Positions 15,915-24,555 of a stretch of 64,000 nt of DNA are shown here, piece after piece. The DNA is from Planctomycetota bacterium (GTDB taxonomy: Bacteria > Planctomycetota > UBA1135 > UBA2386): the NCBI GenBank assembly GCA_025459175.1, contig JALORC010000005.1, positions 1 through 64,000 of the forward strand. Direction: 5' to 3'. Each line of letters begins with the position of its first letter. The stretch's first letter is position 1. Under the pieces are notes generated by a model. That model saw only the letters and a list, made by a program, of their open reading frames with translations. It had not been told where the DNA came from and ran no database searches. The translations under genes were made by a program, and so were the position numbers.

Positions 15915-18536
15915 TCACCGGATCAGCACATCCGCCGTCACGTTGCCGAGCCGCAGCTCGAGCGGCACGTGCAGGATCGCGGCCTGCGCGAAGATCTCGA
16001 TGCCGGCGAACGCCGGAGTGTTCGGCACCAGCCAGGTCACCGTGCCGGTGCCCGTGAGCGTCGGGATCACGACCGGCGGCAGCGACACCATCGGGTCGAT
16101 GCCGAGGACGCCGAAGGGCGGCACCGGAATGCCGAGCCGCGTCGTCGACAGGAACGGCACCGCGACGTCGAACTGGCTCGGCGGGCCGTAGCGCGCGTGC
16201 ACGTCGAGCTTGTAGGCGCGGCCACTGCGCAGCAGATACGGCGCGTCCAGCTGACGCTGGAGGTTCAGGTAGAGCACGCTGCGTAGCCCGGCCCGGATCG
16301 CCATGTCGGGATCGCCGTCGCCGTCGACGTCACCCATCGCCACCGACGCAACCGCTCCGTTGTCACCGGGTATCCGGGTCGCCGTCACATCCGAGAAGGT
16401 GCCCGCACCGTTGTTGAGATAGAGACGCCTCGTAACGAGATCGAGGTCCCCGTCGCCATCGACGTCCACCAGTGCCGGCCGGGTGATGGTCGGATCGTTG
16501 ACCACCGGCATCCTGCCAGCGGTGCCGTCCGAGAACGTGCCCGCACCATCGTTCAGGAAGATCCGCACGTGCCTCGGGCGGTTGCCAAGGACCAGGTCGA
16601 GGTCGCCGTCACCGTCGACGTCACCGGGCATCACCCACTCCGTGTAATCGGGCAACGTCGGCATCTGACCGACGCTGGCCTCTGCAAAGCTCCCGGTGCC
16701 GTCGTTCAGGTAGAGAAGGGTCCGCTGCGGAAACGGATTGTACGAGCCATTGCCGATCACGAGGTCGAGGTCGCCGTCGCCGTCGACGTCGCCGAACGCC
16801 ACCGCATTCGAGTAGTCGGCACGCACCGGCATGTGGCCCGCGGTGACATCCGTGAACGTGCCCGTGCCATTGTTCCGGTAGAGCCGGCTCTGCTGTCCGG
16901 AGTTGCCGCTCACCAGGTCGAGGTCGCCGTCACCATCGACATCGCCGAACGCCACCGACCTGGTGTTGTCGATCGACGTCGGCATCCGGCCTGCGGTGGC
17001 ATCCGTGAATCCGCCCGCCCCGTTGTTGAGGTAGAGCCGGTTCTGGCCGTTGTTCCCGGTGACCAGGTCGAGGTCGCCGTCACCATCCACGTCGCCGAGA
17101 GCCAGCGACCAGGTCCAGTCGCTGTCCACCGGCATCTGCCCCCCGGTGGCATCCTCGAACCGCCCCGTCCCGTCGTTGACATGGAGCAGGTCCTGTTCGA
17201 ACTTGCCCATCAGCAGGTCGAGGTCGCCGTCACCATCGACATCACCGAAGGCAACCGTATCGCTGAAGTTGCCAACCGCATCCCTGGGGGTCCGACTCGT
17301 CACGCCCGCCGTGAACACGCCCGTCCCGCTGTTGAGAAACAACCGGTTCGATCCGTCGTTTCCGTTCGCCAGATCCAGGTCGCCATCACCGTCGACGTCG
17401 CCGAGCGCCACCGCCCAGGTTGCGTCGGCGCCCGGCGGCAACCGGCTCGCCGTGGCATCCGCGAACGTCCCCCCGCCGTTGTTGAGATACAGCCGGTCCT
17501 GCTCCCTGAAGTTCCCGACCACCAGGTCGAGGTCACCGTCGCCGTCGACGTCGCCGAGCGCCACGGATCTGGTGTTGTCGTTGATCGCCGGCAGCCGGCT
17601 CGAGGTGACATCCGTGAACGTGCCCGCGCCGTTGTTGAGACACAGCCGGTCCTGCCCGCCGTTCCCGACCACCAGATCAAGATCCCCGTCGCCATCGACG
17701 TCGCCCAACCGCACCGACGCCGTGTAGGCAACGAGGAACGGCATCCTGGTCGCGGACGCATCCGTGAACCTGCCGGCACCGATGTTCAGATACAGCCGGG
17801 TGCGGTGCCCGTAGTCCCCGCACCCGACCACCAGGTCGAGGTCACCATCCCCGTCGACATCACCGGCATCGAGCGCGGTGCTGTAGTAGGCAGCGACCGG
17901 CATCCGGCCCGTGGTGGCATCCGTGAACGTGCCCGTGCCGTTGTTCAGATAGAGCCGGTTCTGCTGCACGAGGTTCGCGGTCGCTAGATCCAGGTCGCCA
18001 TCACCGTCGAAGTCGGCGAGCTCGACTGCCATGGTCCGGTCCAGATCCACCGGCATCCGGCCCGCGGTGGCGTCCGTGAACGTGCCCGTGCCGTTGTTCA
18101 GGTAGAGCCGGTTCTGCCCCCCACGGTTCCCGGTCACGAGGTCGAGATCGCCGTCCCCATCCACATCCCCGAGGGCCACAGCGCAGGTGGCATCGAACAC
18201 GACCGGCATCCGACCCGCCGTGGCATCCACGAAGGCACCCGTGCCGTCGTTCAGATAGAGCCGCTCCGCACCCAAGGGGCCGAATCCATAGTTTCCGACC
18301 ACCAGATCGAGGTCGCCGTCGCCGTCCACGTCGCCATGGGCAACCGCCCGGGAAGCTTCTGCGTCCAGAGGCAGATGCCGCTTGCCCAGCTCCGCGAACT
18401 GCAGCCCCGGCGGCACCTGCGCCGGCAGCGCCGCGGCCACCGCCGCCATCACGCCAGCCAGCAGCAAGGCACGGGGTCGAACCGTCGACCGGCGATCCGA
18501 GGGCAGCGTGGAGGCGGACGAGACGAGCTCAGGCAT
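15915..18536 (-). CDS. Secreted FG-GAP/VCBS repeat protein with 14 calcium-type motifs
   Basis: The protein has 873 residues. The N-terminus has basic residues, then RALLLAGVMAAVAAALPAQ, a plausible signal peptide with cleavage after AQ, although the n-region is long. The body is a tandem array of about 50-residue units, each containing a DVDGDGDLDLVVGN-type block (D-x-D-x-D-G Ca2+-binding loop) followed by RLYLNNGTGTFTDAT and a MP turn. I count 14 such blocks, the last two divergent (VDVDGDGDLDL and GDVDGDGDPDM). This is the repeat of integrin-like FG-GAP/VCBS beta-propellers; 14 repeats would make two seven-bladed propellers. The last 120 residues form a separate non-repeat beta-rich domain like those ending many planctomycete secreted proteins. 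Ligand unknown; surface binding or adhesion is likely. Confidence 0.9.
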   Translation of the reverse strand: MPELVSSASTLPSDRRSTVRPRALLLAGVMAAVAAALPAQVPPGLQFAELGKRHLPLDAEASRAVAHGDVDGDGDLDLVVGNYGFGPLGAERLYLNDGTGAFVDATAGRMPVVFDATCAVALGDVDGDGDLDLVTGNRGGQNRLYLNNGTGTFTDATAGRMPVDLDRTMAVELADFDGDGDLDLATANLVQQNRLYLNNGTGTFTDATTGRMPVAAYYSTALDAGDVDGDGDLDLVVGCGDYGHRTRLYLNIGAGRFTDASATRMPFLVAYTASVRLGDVDGDGDLDLVVGNGGQDRLCLNNGAGTFTDVTSSRLPAINDNTRSVALGDVDGDGDLDLVVGNFREQDRLYLNNGGGTFADATASRLPPGADATWAVALGDVDGDGDLDLANGNDGSNRLFLNSGTGVFTAGVTSRTPRDAVGNFSDTVAFGDVDGDGDLDLLMGKFEQDLLHVNDGTGRFEDATGGQMPVDSDWTWSLALGDVDGDGDLDLVTGNNGQNRLYLNNGAGGFTDATAGRMPTSIDNTRSVAFGDVDGDGDLDLVSGNSGQQSRLYRNNGTGTFTDVTAGHMPVRADYSNAVAFGDVDGDGDLDLVIGNGSYNPFPQRTLLYLNDGTGSFAEASVGQMPTLPDYTEWVMPGDVDGDGDLDLVLGNRPRHVRIFLNDGAGTFSDGTAGRMPVVNDPTITRPALVDVDGDGDLDLVTRRLYLNNGAGTFSDVTATRIPGDNGAVASVAMGDVDGDGDPDMAIRAGLRSVLYLNLQRQLDAPYLLRSGRAYKLDVHARYGPPSQFDVAVPFLSTTRLGIPVPPFGVLGIDPMVSLPPVVIPTLTGTGTVTWLVPNTPAFAGIEIFAQAAILHVPLELRLGNVTADVLIR
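16300..18345 (-). repeat. Tandem coding repeat, unit about 150 bp, 14 copies
   Basis: On the + strand the units are marked by recurring caggtcgaggtcgccgtc-type blocks that encode the reversed DGDGDLDL motif, spaced about 140-160 bp. Copies are highly similar at DNA level in the motif and in the following NNGTGTFTDAT part but diverge elsewhere. The similarity makes the tract prone to unequal recombination and copy-number change. Confidence 0.85.
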
Positions 18537-18717
18537 CGGGATCCTTCGCGGCGCTGGCGGGCTTCCGGCACGATCGAGCCGCAGCGCGTGGCGCCGCCGA
18601 AAGACTCACCGTGTCACGGGATCATAGGCACGGCGAGGCGATCTCGGCAATCCGGGCAGACCCGGCAACCCGCCAGCCGTGCCAGCAGGCTCCCGGGCCC
18701 GCACGACCAGGCGCGCC

Positions 18718-20862
18718 CTACAGCCAGCCGCCGAGCGTCGTGCGCAGCGCGTTGCTGATCGTGAAGCCGAACGCGTTCGCGGCCGGGTCCGAGACCAGAT
18801 ACTGCGAGAACAACCGCTGCCCGATCAGCGCCGTGTCGTTCGGGAACGCCACCAGCTCGTGCGACGTGCCGAAGGCGGTCGTGATCCCCGCGTCCAGGAT
18901 CACCGCATTGATGCGCAGCTGGCAGCCCGAGGCACCGACCACGGCGAGGTTCAGCGGCAGCGGCGCGCCGTTCCAGCTGACGTTGTCGAAGCCGAACATG
19001 CACAGACGGATCGTGCCGTTCGGCGCGTTGGTGAGGTTGTAGCGCACCGTCTGGCCGATCTCCGGCGTGCCGGTCGTCTGGTGCTGGGGCGTGCCGTTGC
19101 TGCCCGCGCAACCCGCACCGGACAGCGCCACGATCGAACCGGCGACGTAATTGTCCCACGTGGCCAGCGCCGGCTTCACGCGGCTCCACACCAGCTCGAG
19201 TTCGGCGAGGCACATCGCCTCGCGCCCGGCGAACTCGTTGGCCGAGCCCGTGAACAGGTAGTTGAACACCCCGTACGTGTATTCCTTCGGCGTGATGACG
19301 CCGGCGGCGTTCTTGAACGGCACCGACGCATAGCCGGCTTCGGCGAAGTAGAAGGTCATCGGCCCCGGCACGGTCCAGCCGATGCCACCCGGCTTGTAGG
19401 CCAGCAGCAGTTCCTGCTTGAACGCGTCGCGCACGGCGTTCGGCAGCCCGAGCACGAGGGCTTCGGCATCGATGCGCGCATCCAGCGTGTCATTGCCCCA
19501 GGTCGGGAACGGCAGGCCGTCGACGGGGCCGTTCGCCATCAGGTCGTAGAACGTCTGCCGCTGGCTGCCGAGGTAGCCGTTGGCGACCGTCTCGTGCAGC
19601 GTGGCGATGTCGCGCAGCGTCAGCTGGCTCTCCGGGAGGGGCCCCTCGCAACCGATCGTGTAGTTGATGTTGGTGCTCGCCATGCCGATCGAGTCCGCCA
19701 TCGAGTTGATGTTGGCGATGCCATAGTGGTTGCTGATCGCCAGCGTCGAGTAGTTGTCCGACCACTGCATCATCTGGCGCAGCGTCGTCTGCACCGACTG
19801 GTTGCTGCCGGGCACGCCGCAGCTGGTGGGCTTGTTGATCTGCGTGCCCAGGCTCGACAGCCCCATGTGCACGCGGCGCATCGCATACGCGTGGTAGACG
19901 GTTTTCATCGTGCTGGCGGGCTCGAACACCGTGTCCGGCCGCATCTGGGCCAGCACCGGGCCGTTGATCTCCTTCAGCCAGAAGCCGTGGTCACCGAGGC
20001 TCGGCGCGGGCGCGGTGTAGAACGCCTGCCGCGCGGTGCGCTCGAGGCTGTTGGCGTTGTCCACCATCACCACGTTGTAGCGGGTGCCGCTCAGCGTGAA
20101 GTGCCGCTCGATGTCGACGATGCGGGCGAGGTTCTGCTGCAGCGCCTCGGTCACCTGCGCCGAGGTCTGGTCGTAGTACTGCCACCAGCCGAAGCCCAGG
20201 CCGGCGATCAGGATCACGTCGTAGCTGTCGGTGCCGACCCGCTCGAGGCCGTAGACGCGGTTGCCCTGCTGCTGCACGTTCTGCCCGATCGACGCCGCGG
20301 AGGCGCCGAAGAAGTAGGACCAGCTGCGCTGGTCGGCGCCGGTGTTGCTGATCATCACCGTGGTGAAGCGATCGACGCCACCGGTGCTGTAGCGGTCGAA
20401 GCTGGTGAGCCGCCCGCCGTTGGCGTTGACGTTGGCGACCACCTGCGTCGAGGTCTGGTTGCCGTACCACCACCACGCCTTGGCATCGGCTCCGGTGTTG
20501 CTGACCAGGATCGCCACGTAGCGGATCGTGCCGGCGTCGTCATAGGTCTCGATGTCGACGATGCGCGCATTGTTGGTGTTGATCGTCGTGGTCAACTGGG
20601 CAGCGGTGACGCCGATCGCGTACCACCAGGCCTTCGCATAGGTGCCGCTGTTCGGCACCGCGGCGACCGTCAGGCGCCATGGTGACGTCGTCTCGATCTC
20701 GAGATCGGTGAAGCGCCAGCCGTCGTTGACGAGGGTGGTCAGATCGGCCGTCGTCTGGCCCGGGGCCCAGAAGGTGCCCGTCGGGGTCTGACGATCGCGA
20801 TCGTCCTGGGCGGGCAGGATGGCTGCAGTGGCAGCGAGAACGGAGAGGAGGAAGTGCTTCAT
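18718..20862 (-). CDS. Secreted beta-lactamase-fold serine hydrolase with N-terminal lectin-like repeats (polyglycine hydrolase-like)
   Basis: The protein has 714 residues from the ATG at 20862. It has a clear signal peptide (MKHFLLSVLAATAAILPAQ); in-frame sequence upstream is basic and lacks family similarity. Residues 25-285 contain about six repeats of roughly 45 residues with W-x-x-G-x-T, N-x-x-R-(I/L)-x-x-(I/L)-E and (V/I)-x-N-T-G-A-D elements, resembling the N-terminal propeller of polyglycine hydrolases. The second half has a class A beta-lactamase/serine-hydrolase site: EPASTMKT with nucleophile Ser near 317 in S-x-x-K, then SDN in MQWSDNYST; the third motif is probably KPGG. A C-terminal domain of about 120 residues (SQYLVSDPAANAFGFTISNA) recurs in planctomycete exported proteins. 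It probably acts on peptides or cell-wall material outside the cell; the substrate is inferred. Confidence 0.82.
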   Translation of the reverse strand: MKHFLLSVLAATAAILPAQDDRDRQTPTGTFWAPGQTTADLTTLVNDGWRFTDLEIETTSPWRLTVAAVPNSGTYAKAWWYAIGVTAAQLTTTINTNNARIVDIETYDDAGTIRYVAILVSNTGADAKAWWWYGNQTSTQVVANVNANGGRLTSFDRYSTGGVDRFTTVMISNTGADQRSWSYFFGASAASIGQNVQQQGNRVYGLERVGTDSYDVILIAGLGFGWWQYYDQTSAQVTEALQQNLARIVDIERHFTLSGTRYNVVMVDNANSLERTARQAFYTAPAPSLGDHGFWLKEINGPVLAQMRPDTVFEPASTMKTVYHAYAMRRVHMGLSSLGTQINKPTSCGVPGSNQSVQTTLRQMMQWSDNYSTLAISNHYGIANINSMADSIGMASTNINYTIGCEGPLPESQLTLRDIATLHETVANGYLGSQRQTFYDLMANGPVDGLPFPTWGNDTLDARIDAEALVLGLPNAVRDAFKQELLLAYKPGGIGWTVPGPMTFYFAEAGYASVPFKNAAGVITPKEYTYGVFNYLFTGSANEFAGREAMCLAELELVWSRVKPALATWDNYVAGSIVALSGAGCAGSNGTPQHQTTGTPEIGQTVRYNLTNAPNGTIRLCMFGFDNVSWNGAPLPLNLAVVGASGCQLRINAVILDAGITTAFGTSHELVAFPNDTALIGQRLFSQYLVSDPAANAFGFTISNALRTTLGGWL

Positions 20863-21067
20863 GGCCGGTTCGGGAGAGCGGTGGCAACCGCGGAGGCGAG
20901 GCCGGAACGGCCCCGCGGGTGGAGCCCCGCGACGGCGGCGGCGTGACGGGGCGACCAGGATTCCCTTCCCGGTGGTCGAACCGACGGTGGCCGGCATCGC
21001 GACCCGAGCCGCGCCGCGGAATCCCGCGAGCGCCGCCCCCACCCGAGCCCGTAAGCTGCGCGCCCCG

Positions 21068-22453
21068 ATGCCCCGCCAGCGCCCCCGCGAGATCCCCGTC
21101 GAGAAGGGCGATCAACTGACCATCCCGTTCGACGGCCTCGGCGCCGGCCCCGATGGCCTCGGCCGCGTCGACGACTACATCGTGTTCGTGCCCGGCACGC
21201 TGCCCGGTGAACGCGCCACCGTCGAGATCACCTCGGCGGCGCGCAAGTTCGGCCGCGGCGAGCTGATCAAACTGGTGACCCGGAGCCCCGACCGGGTCGA
21301 ACCGCGCTGCCCGCACTTCCTCGCCTGCGGCGGCTGCCATCGCCAGCACCAGAGCTACCCGGCCCAGCTGCTCGACAAGCAGGCGCGGCTGCAGCGCACG
21401 ATCGACCACGCGCTCGGCGAGGCCACCGTGCCGGTCGCCACCACCGTGCCGGCGGCGAGCCCGTACGGCGAACGCCACAAGGTCGTCGTGCACCTGCTGC
21501 ACGATGCGCGCGGTCGGCTGCAGGGTGGCCTGCATCGCGCCCGCAGCCCCGATCTGGTCGCCGTGCACGACTGCCCGGCCAGCGATCCGCTGGCGTGGGA
21601 CCTCGTGCAGCGCACGATCGAACTGCTCGACACGCTGGGTCACCGCGCGTGGGATCCGTGGTTCGCACCGCGCGAACTGCTGCGTTCGGTGCTGGTCCGC
21701 ACCTCGACGATCGGCGACGCGCACCTGATCCTGGTCGCCACCGCGCCCGAGATCCCGGGCCTCGAGGACCTGCTCCCCGAACTGCACCGCGCCGGCGCGA
21801 CGTCGATCAGCGTCAATCACAACGACGGCGAACCGGCCCGCCTGCTCGGGCCCGACACGCGCCACCTCAGCGGGCGTTCGTACATCGAGGAACCGCTGGC
21901 CGGCCTGCGCTTCCGGATCTCGCCGACGGTGTTCTTCCAGACCTCGCCGCGCATGGCCGAGCAGCTGATCGAACACGTGCTCGACTGGCTGCAGCCGCGT
22001 GCGACCGACGACGTCGCCGATCTCTACTGCGGCACCGGCTTGCTGACGCTGCCGCTGGCCAAGCGGGCGCGCAGTGCGTTCGGCATCGAGCTGAACGGAC
22101 ATGCGCTCGACGACGCGCGCGCGTCGGCGCTGGCCAACCAGATCGGCAACACGACGTTCCGCTGCGGCGACGTCGCCGGCTGGCTGCGCGCGTGCCGGCA
22201 GGGCCAGCTGCCGCGGCCGCAGCTGGTGGCGATGGACCCGCCGCGGTCGGGGCTCGGGCCGGAGGTCATCGGCGAGCTGGCGCAGCTGCGTCCCGAACGG
22301 TTGGCGTACGTGTCGTGCGAGCCGCAGGCGCTGCACGAGGACCTGCGGGCGCTGGCGGCGGCGGGGTTCGTGACCAAGGCGGTGGTGCCGTTCGACATGT
22401 TCCCGCAGACCGCGCTGGTGGAGTCGATGGCCTGCCTCGAACGCAGCATGTGA
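21068..22453 (+). CDS. rlmD: 23S rRNA (uracil-C5)-methyltransferase, RlmD/RumA family
   Basis: The protein has 461 residues from the ATG at 21068; the reading frame extends further upstream without homology. An N-terminal TRAM domain (EKGDQLTIPFDGLGAGPDGLGRVDDYIVFVPGTLPGE) is followed by an iron-sulfur cluster motif in CPHFLACGGCHRQH. The C-terminal SAM-methyltransferase domain has VADLYCGTGLLTLPLA (motif I), IELNGHALDDAR, MDPPRSGL (motif IV) and the catalytic Cys in YVSCEP near residue 421. RlmD methylates U1939 of E. coli 23S rRNA; close paralogues act on other uridines, so the exact target is not certain. It is divergent from the hydrolase gene, with about 205 bp between for promoters. Confidence 0.9.
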   Translation: MPRQRPREIPVEKGDQLTIPFDGLGAGPDGLGRVDDYIVFVPGTLPGERATVEITSAARKFGRGELIKLVTRSPDRVEPRCPHFLACGGCHRQHQSYPAQLLDKQARLQRTIDHALGEATVPVATTVPAASPYGERHKVVVHLLHDARGRLQGGLHRARSPDLVAVHDCPASDPLAWDLVQRTIELLDTLGHRAWDPWFAPRELLRSVLVRTSTIGDAHLILVATAPEIPGLEDLLPELHRAGATSISVNHNDGEPARLLGPDTRHLSGRSYIEEPLAGLRFRISPTVFFQTSPRMAEQLIEHVLDWLQPRATDDVADLYCGTGLLTLPLAKRARSAFGIELNGHALDDARASALANQIGNTTFRCGDVAGWLRACRQGQLPRPQLVAMDPPRSGLGPEVIGELAQLRPERLAYVSCEPQALHEDLRALAAAGFVTKAVVPFDMFPQTALVESMACLERSM

Positions 22454-22524
22454 GGAGCGGCACCGAGGCCGCATCTCCAGCTCGAGTCCGCCCGGTCGGG
22501 GAACAACGGGCTATTCTCTCGCCC

Positions 22525-23358
22525 ATGCGAAGTGCTCCGCTGCTCAGCGTTCTCTGCAGCTGCCTGGCCGGCCTCGCGGCGCAGCAGAAGGTCGAGGCAA
22601 AGCCTGTCATGACGCGGGTTTTTCCGTGCCCGAACCTGGAGCACTACGAGGTTCTCGCGCCAGCCGCGAGCGAACCCACGCGCGACAGCGACCGTCCGGC
22701 CCGCCGCCTCGAGCGATTGCTGCGACGGCTGCTGGTCGATGCGGCGGAGCGACCGGAGTTCGTCCTGCAGCTCGGTCACAGCCCCTCGCGCGGCGAGGTC
22801 GTGATCGCTCGCACCGATGCCGACAGCCTGGCGACCCTGCGACAGGTGGTCGAACAGGTAGCCAAGCCGGCGATCGTGCGAACGCGCTTGCAATGCTCGC
22901 TGGTGACACTGCCGACGACCACGGCGACCGAGCTGTGCCTGCAGCCGGGGCCCGCCACGCCGATCGACGATGCCGCGGTGGTGAAGCTGCTGCGCGAGGC
23001 CACCAGGAACAAAGGCACGCTGCAGAACGTGCCCGAGATCATGGCCACGCCGTTGTCCCCGTTCTCGGTCGACGTGGTGGCCAGAGCGGCGGTCGACGCG
23101 CGGCCGGCGATGCGAGTGAGTGGCGAACTGGTGCCGGTCGGCGACGAGGAGGTCGCGGTCGCGGTCGAGCTGGTGCGCCGGCTGCCGAAGACCGACGTGT
23201 TGCGGGCGCCGACGCAGGAGGTGATGGCGGCGGTGTTCCGGTTGCAGCCGAACCAGGCGGCCCTCGCGATTGCCGTCGAAGGCGACCGGACCACGGCGCT
23301 GATCGTGCGCTGCATCGAAGTGAACCGCGAACCGGTCCGTGGCGCGCAGGGGCGGTGA
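22525..23358 (+). CDS. Secreted protein of unknown function
   Basis: The protein has 277 residues starting at the ATG at 22525. MRSAPLLSVLCSCLAGLAAQQ is a signal peptide with a likely cut after LAAQ. I recognise no family. The remaining sequence alternates short strands and helices; blocks such as RLERLLRRLLVDA, SLATLRQVVEQVAKPAIVRTRLQCSLVTLPTTTATEL and ILRAPTQEVMA-like text are faintly reminiscent of the N-domains and secretin-type segments of PilQ/GspD proteins, but no beta-rich secretin core is present. It lies 71 bp after rlmD and 63 bp before galM. Gene reality is supported by the signal peptide and codon phase rather than homology. Confidence 0.6.
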   Translation: MRSAPLLSVLCSCLAGLAAQQKVEAKPVMTRVFPCPNLEHYEVLAPAASEPTRDSDRPARRLERLLRRLLVDAAERPEFVLQLGHSPSRGEVVIARTDADSLATLRQVVEQVAKPAIVRTRLQCSLVTLPTTTATELCLQPGPATPIDDAAVVKLLREATRNKGTLQNVPEIMATPLSPFSVDVVARAAVDARPAMRVSGELVPVGDEEVAVAVELVRRLPKTDVLRAPTQEVMAAVFRLQPNQAALAIAVEGDRTTALIVRCIEVNREPVRGAQGR

Positions 23359-23421
23359 CCGGTGAACGGTCATCGAGTCTGTCGCTGGCCTGCCTCGAAC
23401 GCGACCGCTAGCCTCGTCACC

Positions 23422-24543
23422 ATGAAGCTCGCCCTCGCTGCGGCCTTGTCGCTGACCGCCTGTTCCTCGATGGCCGACCAACCCTATCTGTCCGTCTCCT
23501 CCCGCTGGTTCGGCACCCAACAGGACGGCCGCACCGCCATGCTGTGGACGCTGCGCGTGCCCGGCCTCGAGATCGACGTGTGTGATCTCGGCGCCACGCT
23601 GGTCGCCGTGCGCACCCCCGACCGCGCCGGCTTCCCGGCCGACATCGTGCTCGGCTTCGAGGACGTGAAGGGCTACCAGTCGCCCGACAACCAGTACTTC
23701 GGCTGCACCACCGGCCGCGTCTGCAATCGCATCGCCGGCGCCGAGTTCACCCTCGACGGCTACACCTACGTGCTGGCGAAGAACAACGGCCCCAACCACC
23801 TGCACGGCGGCGGCCCGCGCAGCTTCGACAAGGTGCACTGGGACGGCGAGGTGCTCGACGAGGGCGGCGCGCCCGGCGTGCGGTTCTCGTACCTGAGCCG
23901 CGACGGCGAGGAAGGCTATCCCGGCAACCTCGAGGTGCAGGTCACCTACCAGCTGCTGGCGACGACGCCGCCACAGCTGTCGATCCGCTACCAGGCGACC
24001 ACCGACAAGCGCACGCCGATCAACCTGACCAACCACGCCTACTGGAACCTCGGCGGCCACGGTTCGCACACCGTGCTCGACCACGTGCTGCAGGTCGAGG
24101 CCGATCAGTTCACCGCGACCGATGCGACGCTGATCCCGACCGGCAAACTGGTGGACGTGGTCGGCACCCCGCTCGACTTCACGTCACCGCAGCCGATCGG
24201 CCTGCGCATCGACCAGCTGCAGGAGACGCCGGCGCAGGGCTACGACCACAATTACGTGCTGCGCGGCAGCGGCATGAAGCCGGCGGCGAAGCTCGTTCAC
24301 AAGGCCAGCGGCCGCACACTGCGCATCGCCACCACCGAGCCCGGCCTGCAGGTCTACAGCGGCAACTTCCTGCACGGCCAGACCGGCAAGCAGGGCAAGA
24401 GCTATGCGCGGCGCTCGGCGGTGTGCCTCGAGACGCAGCACTTCCCGGACAGCGTGCACCAGCCGCTGTTCCCGAGCACGCTGCTGGCGCCCGGCGAGAC
24501 GTTCCGCTCCGAGACCGTGCTGACGTTCGGCGTCGACGACTGA
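23422..24543 (+). CDS. galM: Aldose 1-epimerase (mutarotase), predicted lipoprotein
   Basis: The protein has 373 residues from the ATG at 23422. MKLALAAALSLTAC ends in a lipobox (L-T-A-C), so the protein is probably lipid-anchored outside the cytoplasmic membrane. The galactose mutarotase fold is clear: GATLVAVRTPDR, NQYFGCTTGRVCNRI, NNGPNHLHGG with the first catalytic His, INLTNHAYWNL with the second His, and CLETQHFPDS with the general-base Glu. Length and motif order match GalM. It converts beta- to alpha-anomers of aldoses; an exported form suggests handling sugars released from polysaccharides in the periplasm. The next gene is convergent, 12 bp away. Confidence 0.93.
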   Translation: MKLALAAALSLTACSSMADQPYLSVSSRWFGTQQDGRTAMLWTLRVPGLEIDVCDLGATLVAVRTPDRAGFPADIVLGFEDVKGYQSPDNQYFGCTTGRVCNRIAGAEFTLDGYTYVLAKNNGPNHLHGGGPRSFDKVHWDGEVLDEGGAPGVRFSYLSRDGEEGYPGNLEVQVTYQLLATTPPQLSIRYQATTDKRTPINLTNHAYWNLGGHGSHTVLDHVLQVEADQFTATDATLIPTGKLVDVVGTPLDFTSPQPIGLRIDQLQETPAQGYDHNYVLRGSGMKPAAKLVHKASGRTLRIATTEPGLQVYSGNFLHGQTGKQGKSYARRSAVCLETQHFPDSVHQPLFPSTLLAPGETFRSETVLTFGVDD

Positions 24544-24555
24544 CGCGGCCGTCGC

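Noticed and set aside
16569-17987. Plus-strand repeat frame across the VCBS gene
   Set aside because: It mirrors the periodicity of the repeat gene on the other strand and has no signal peptide or calcium-loop pattern of its own.
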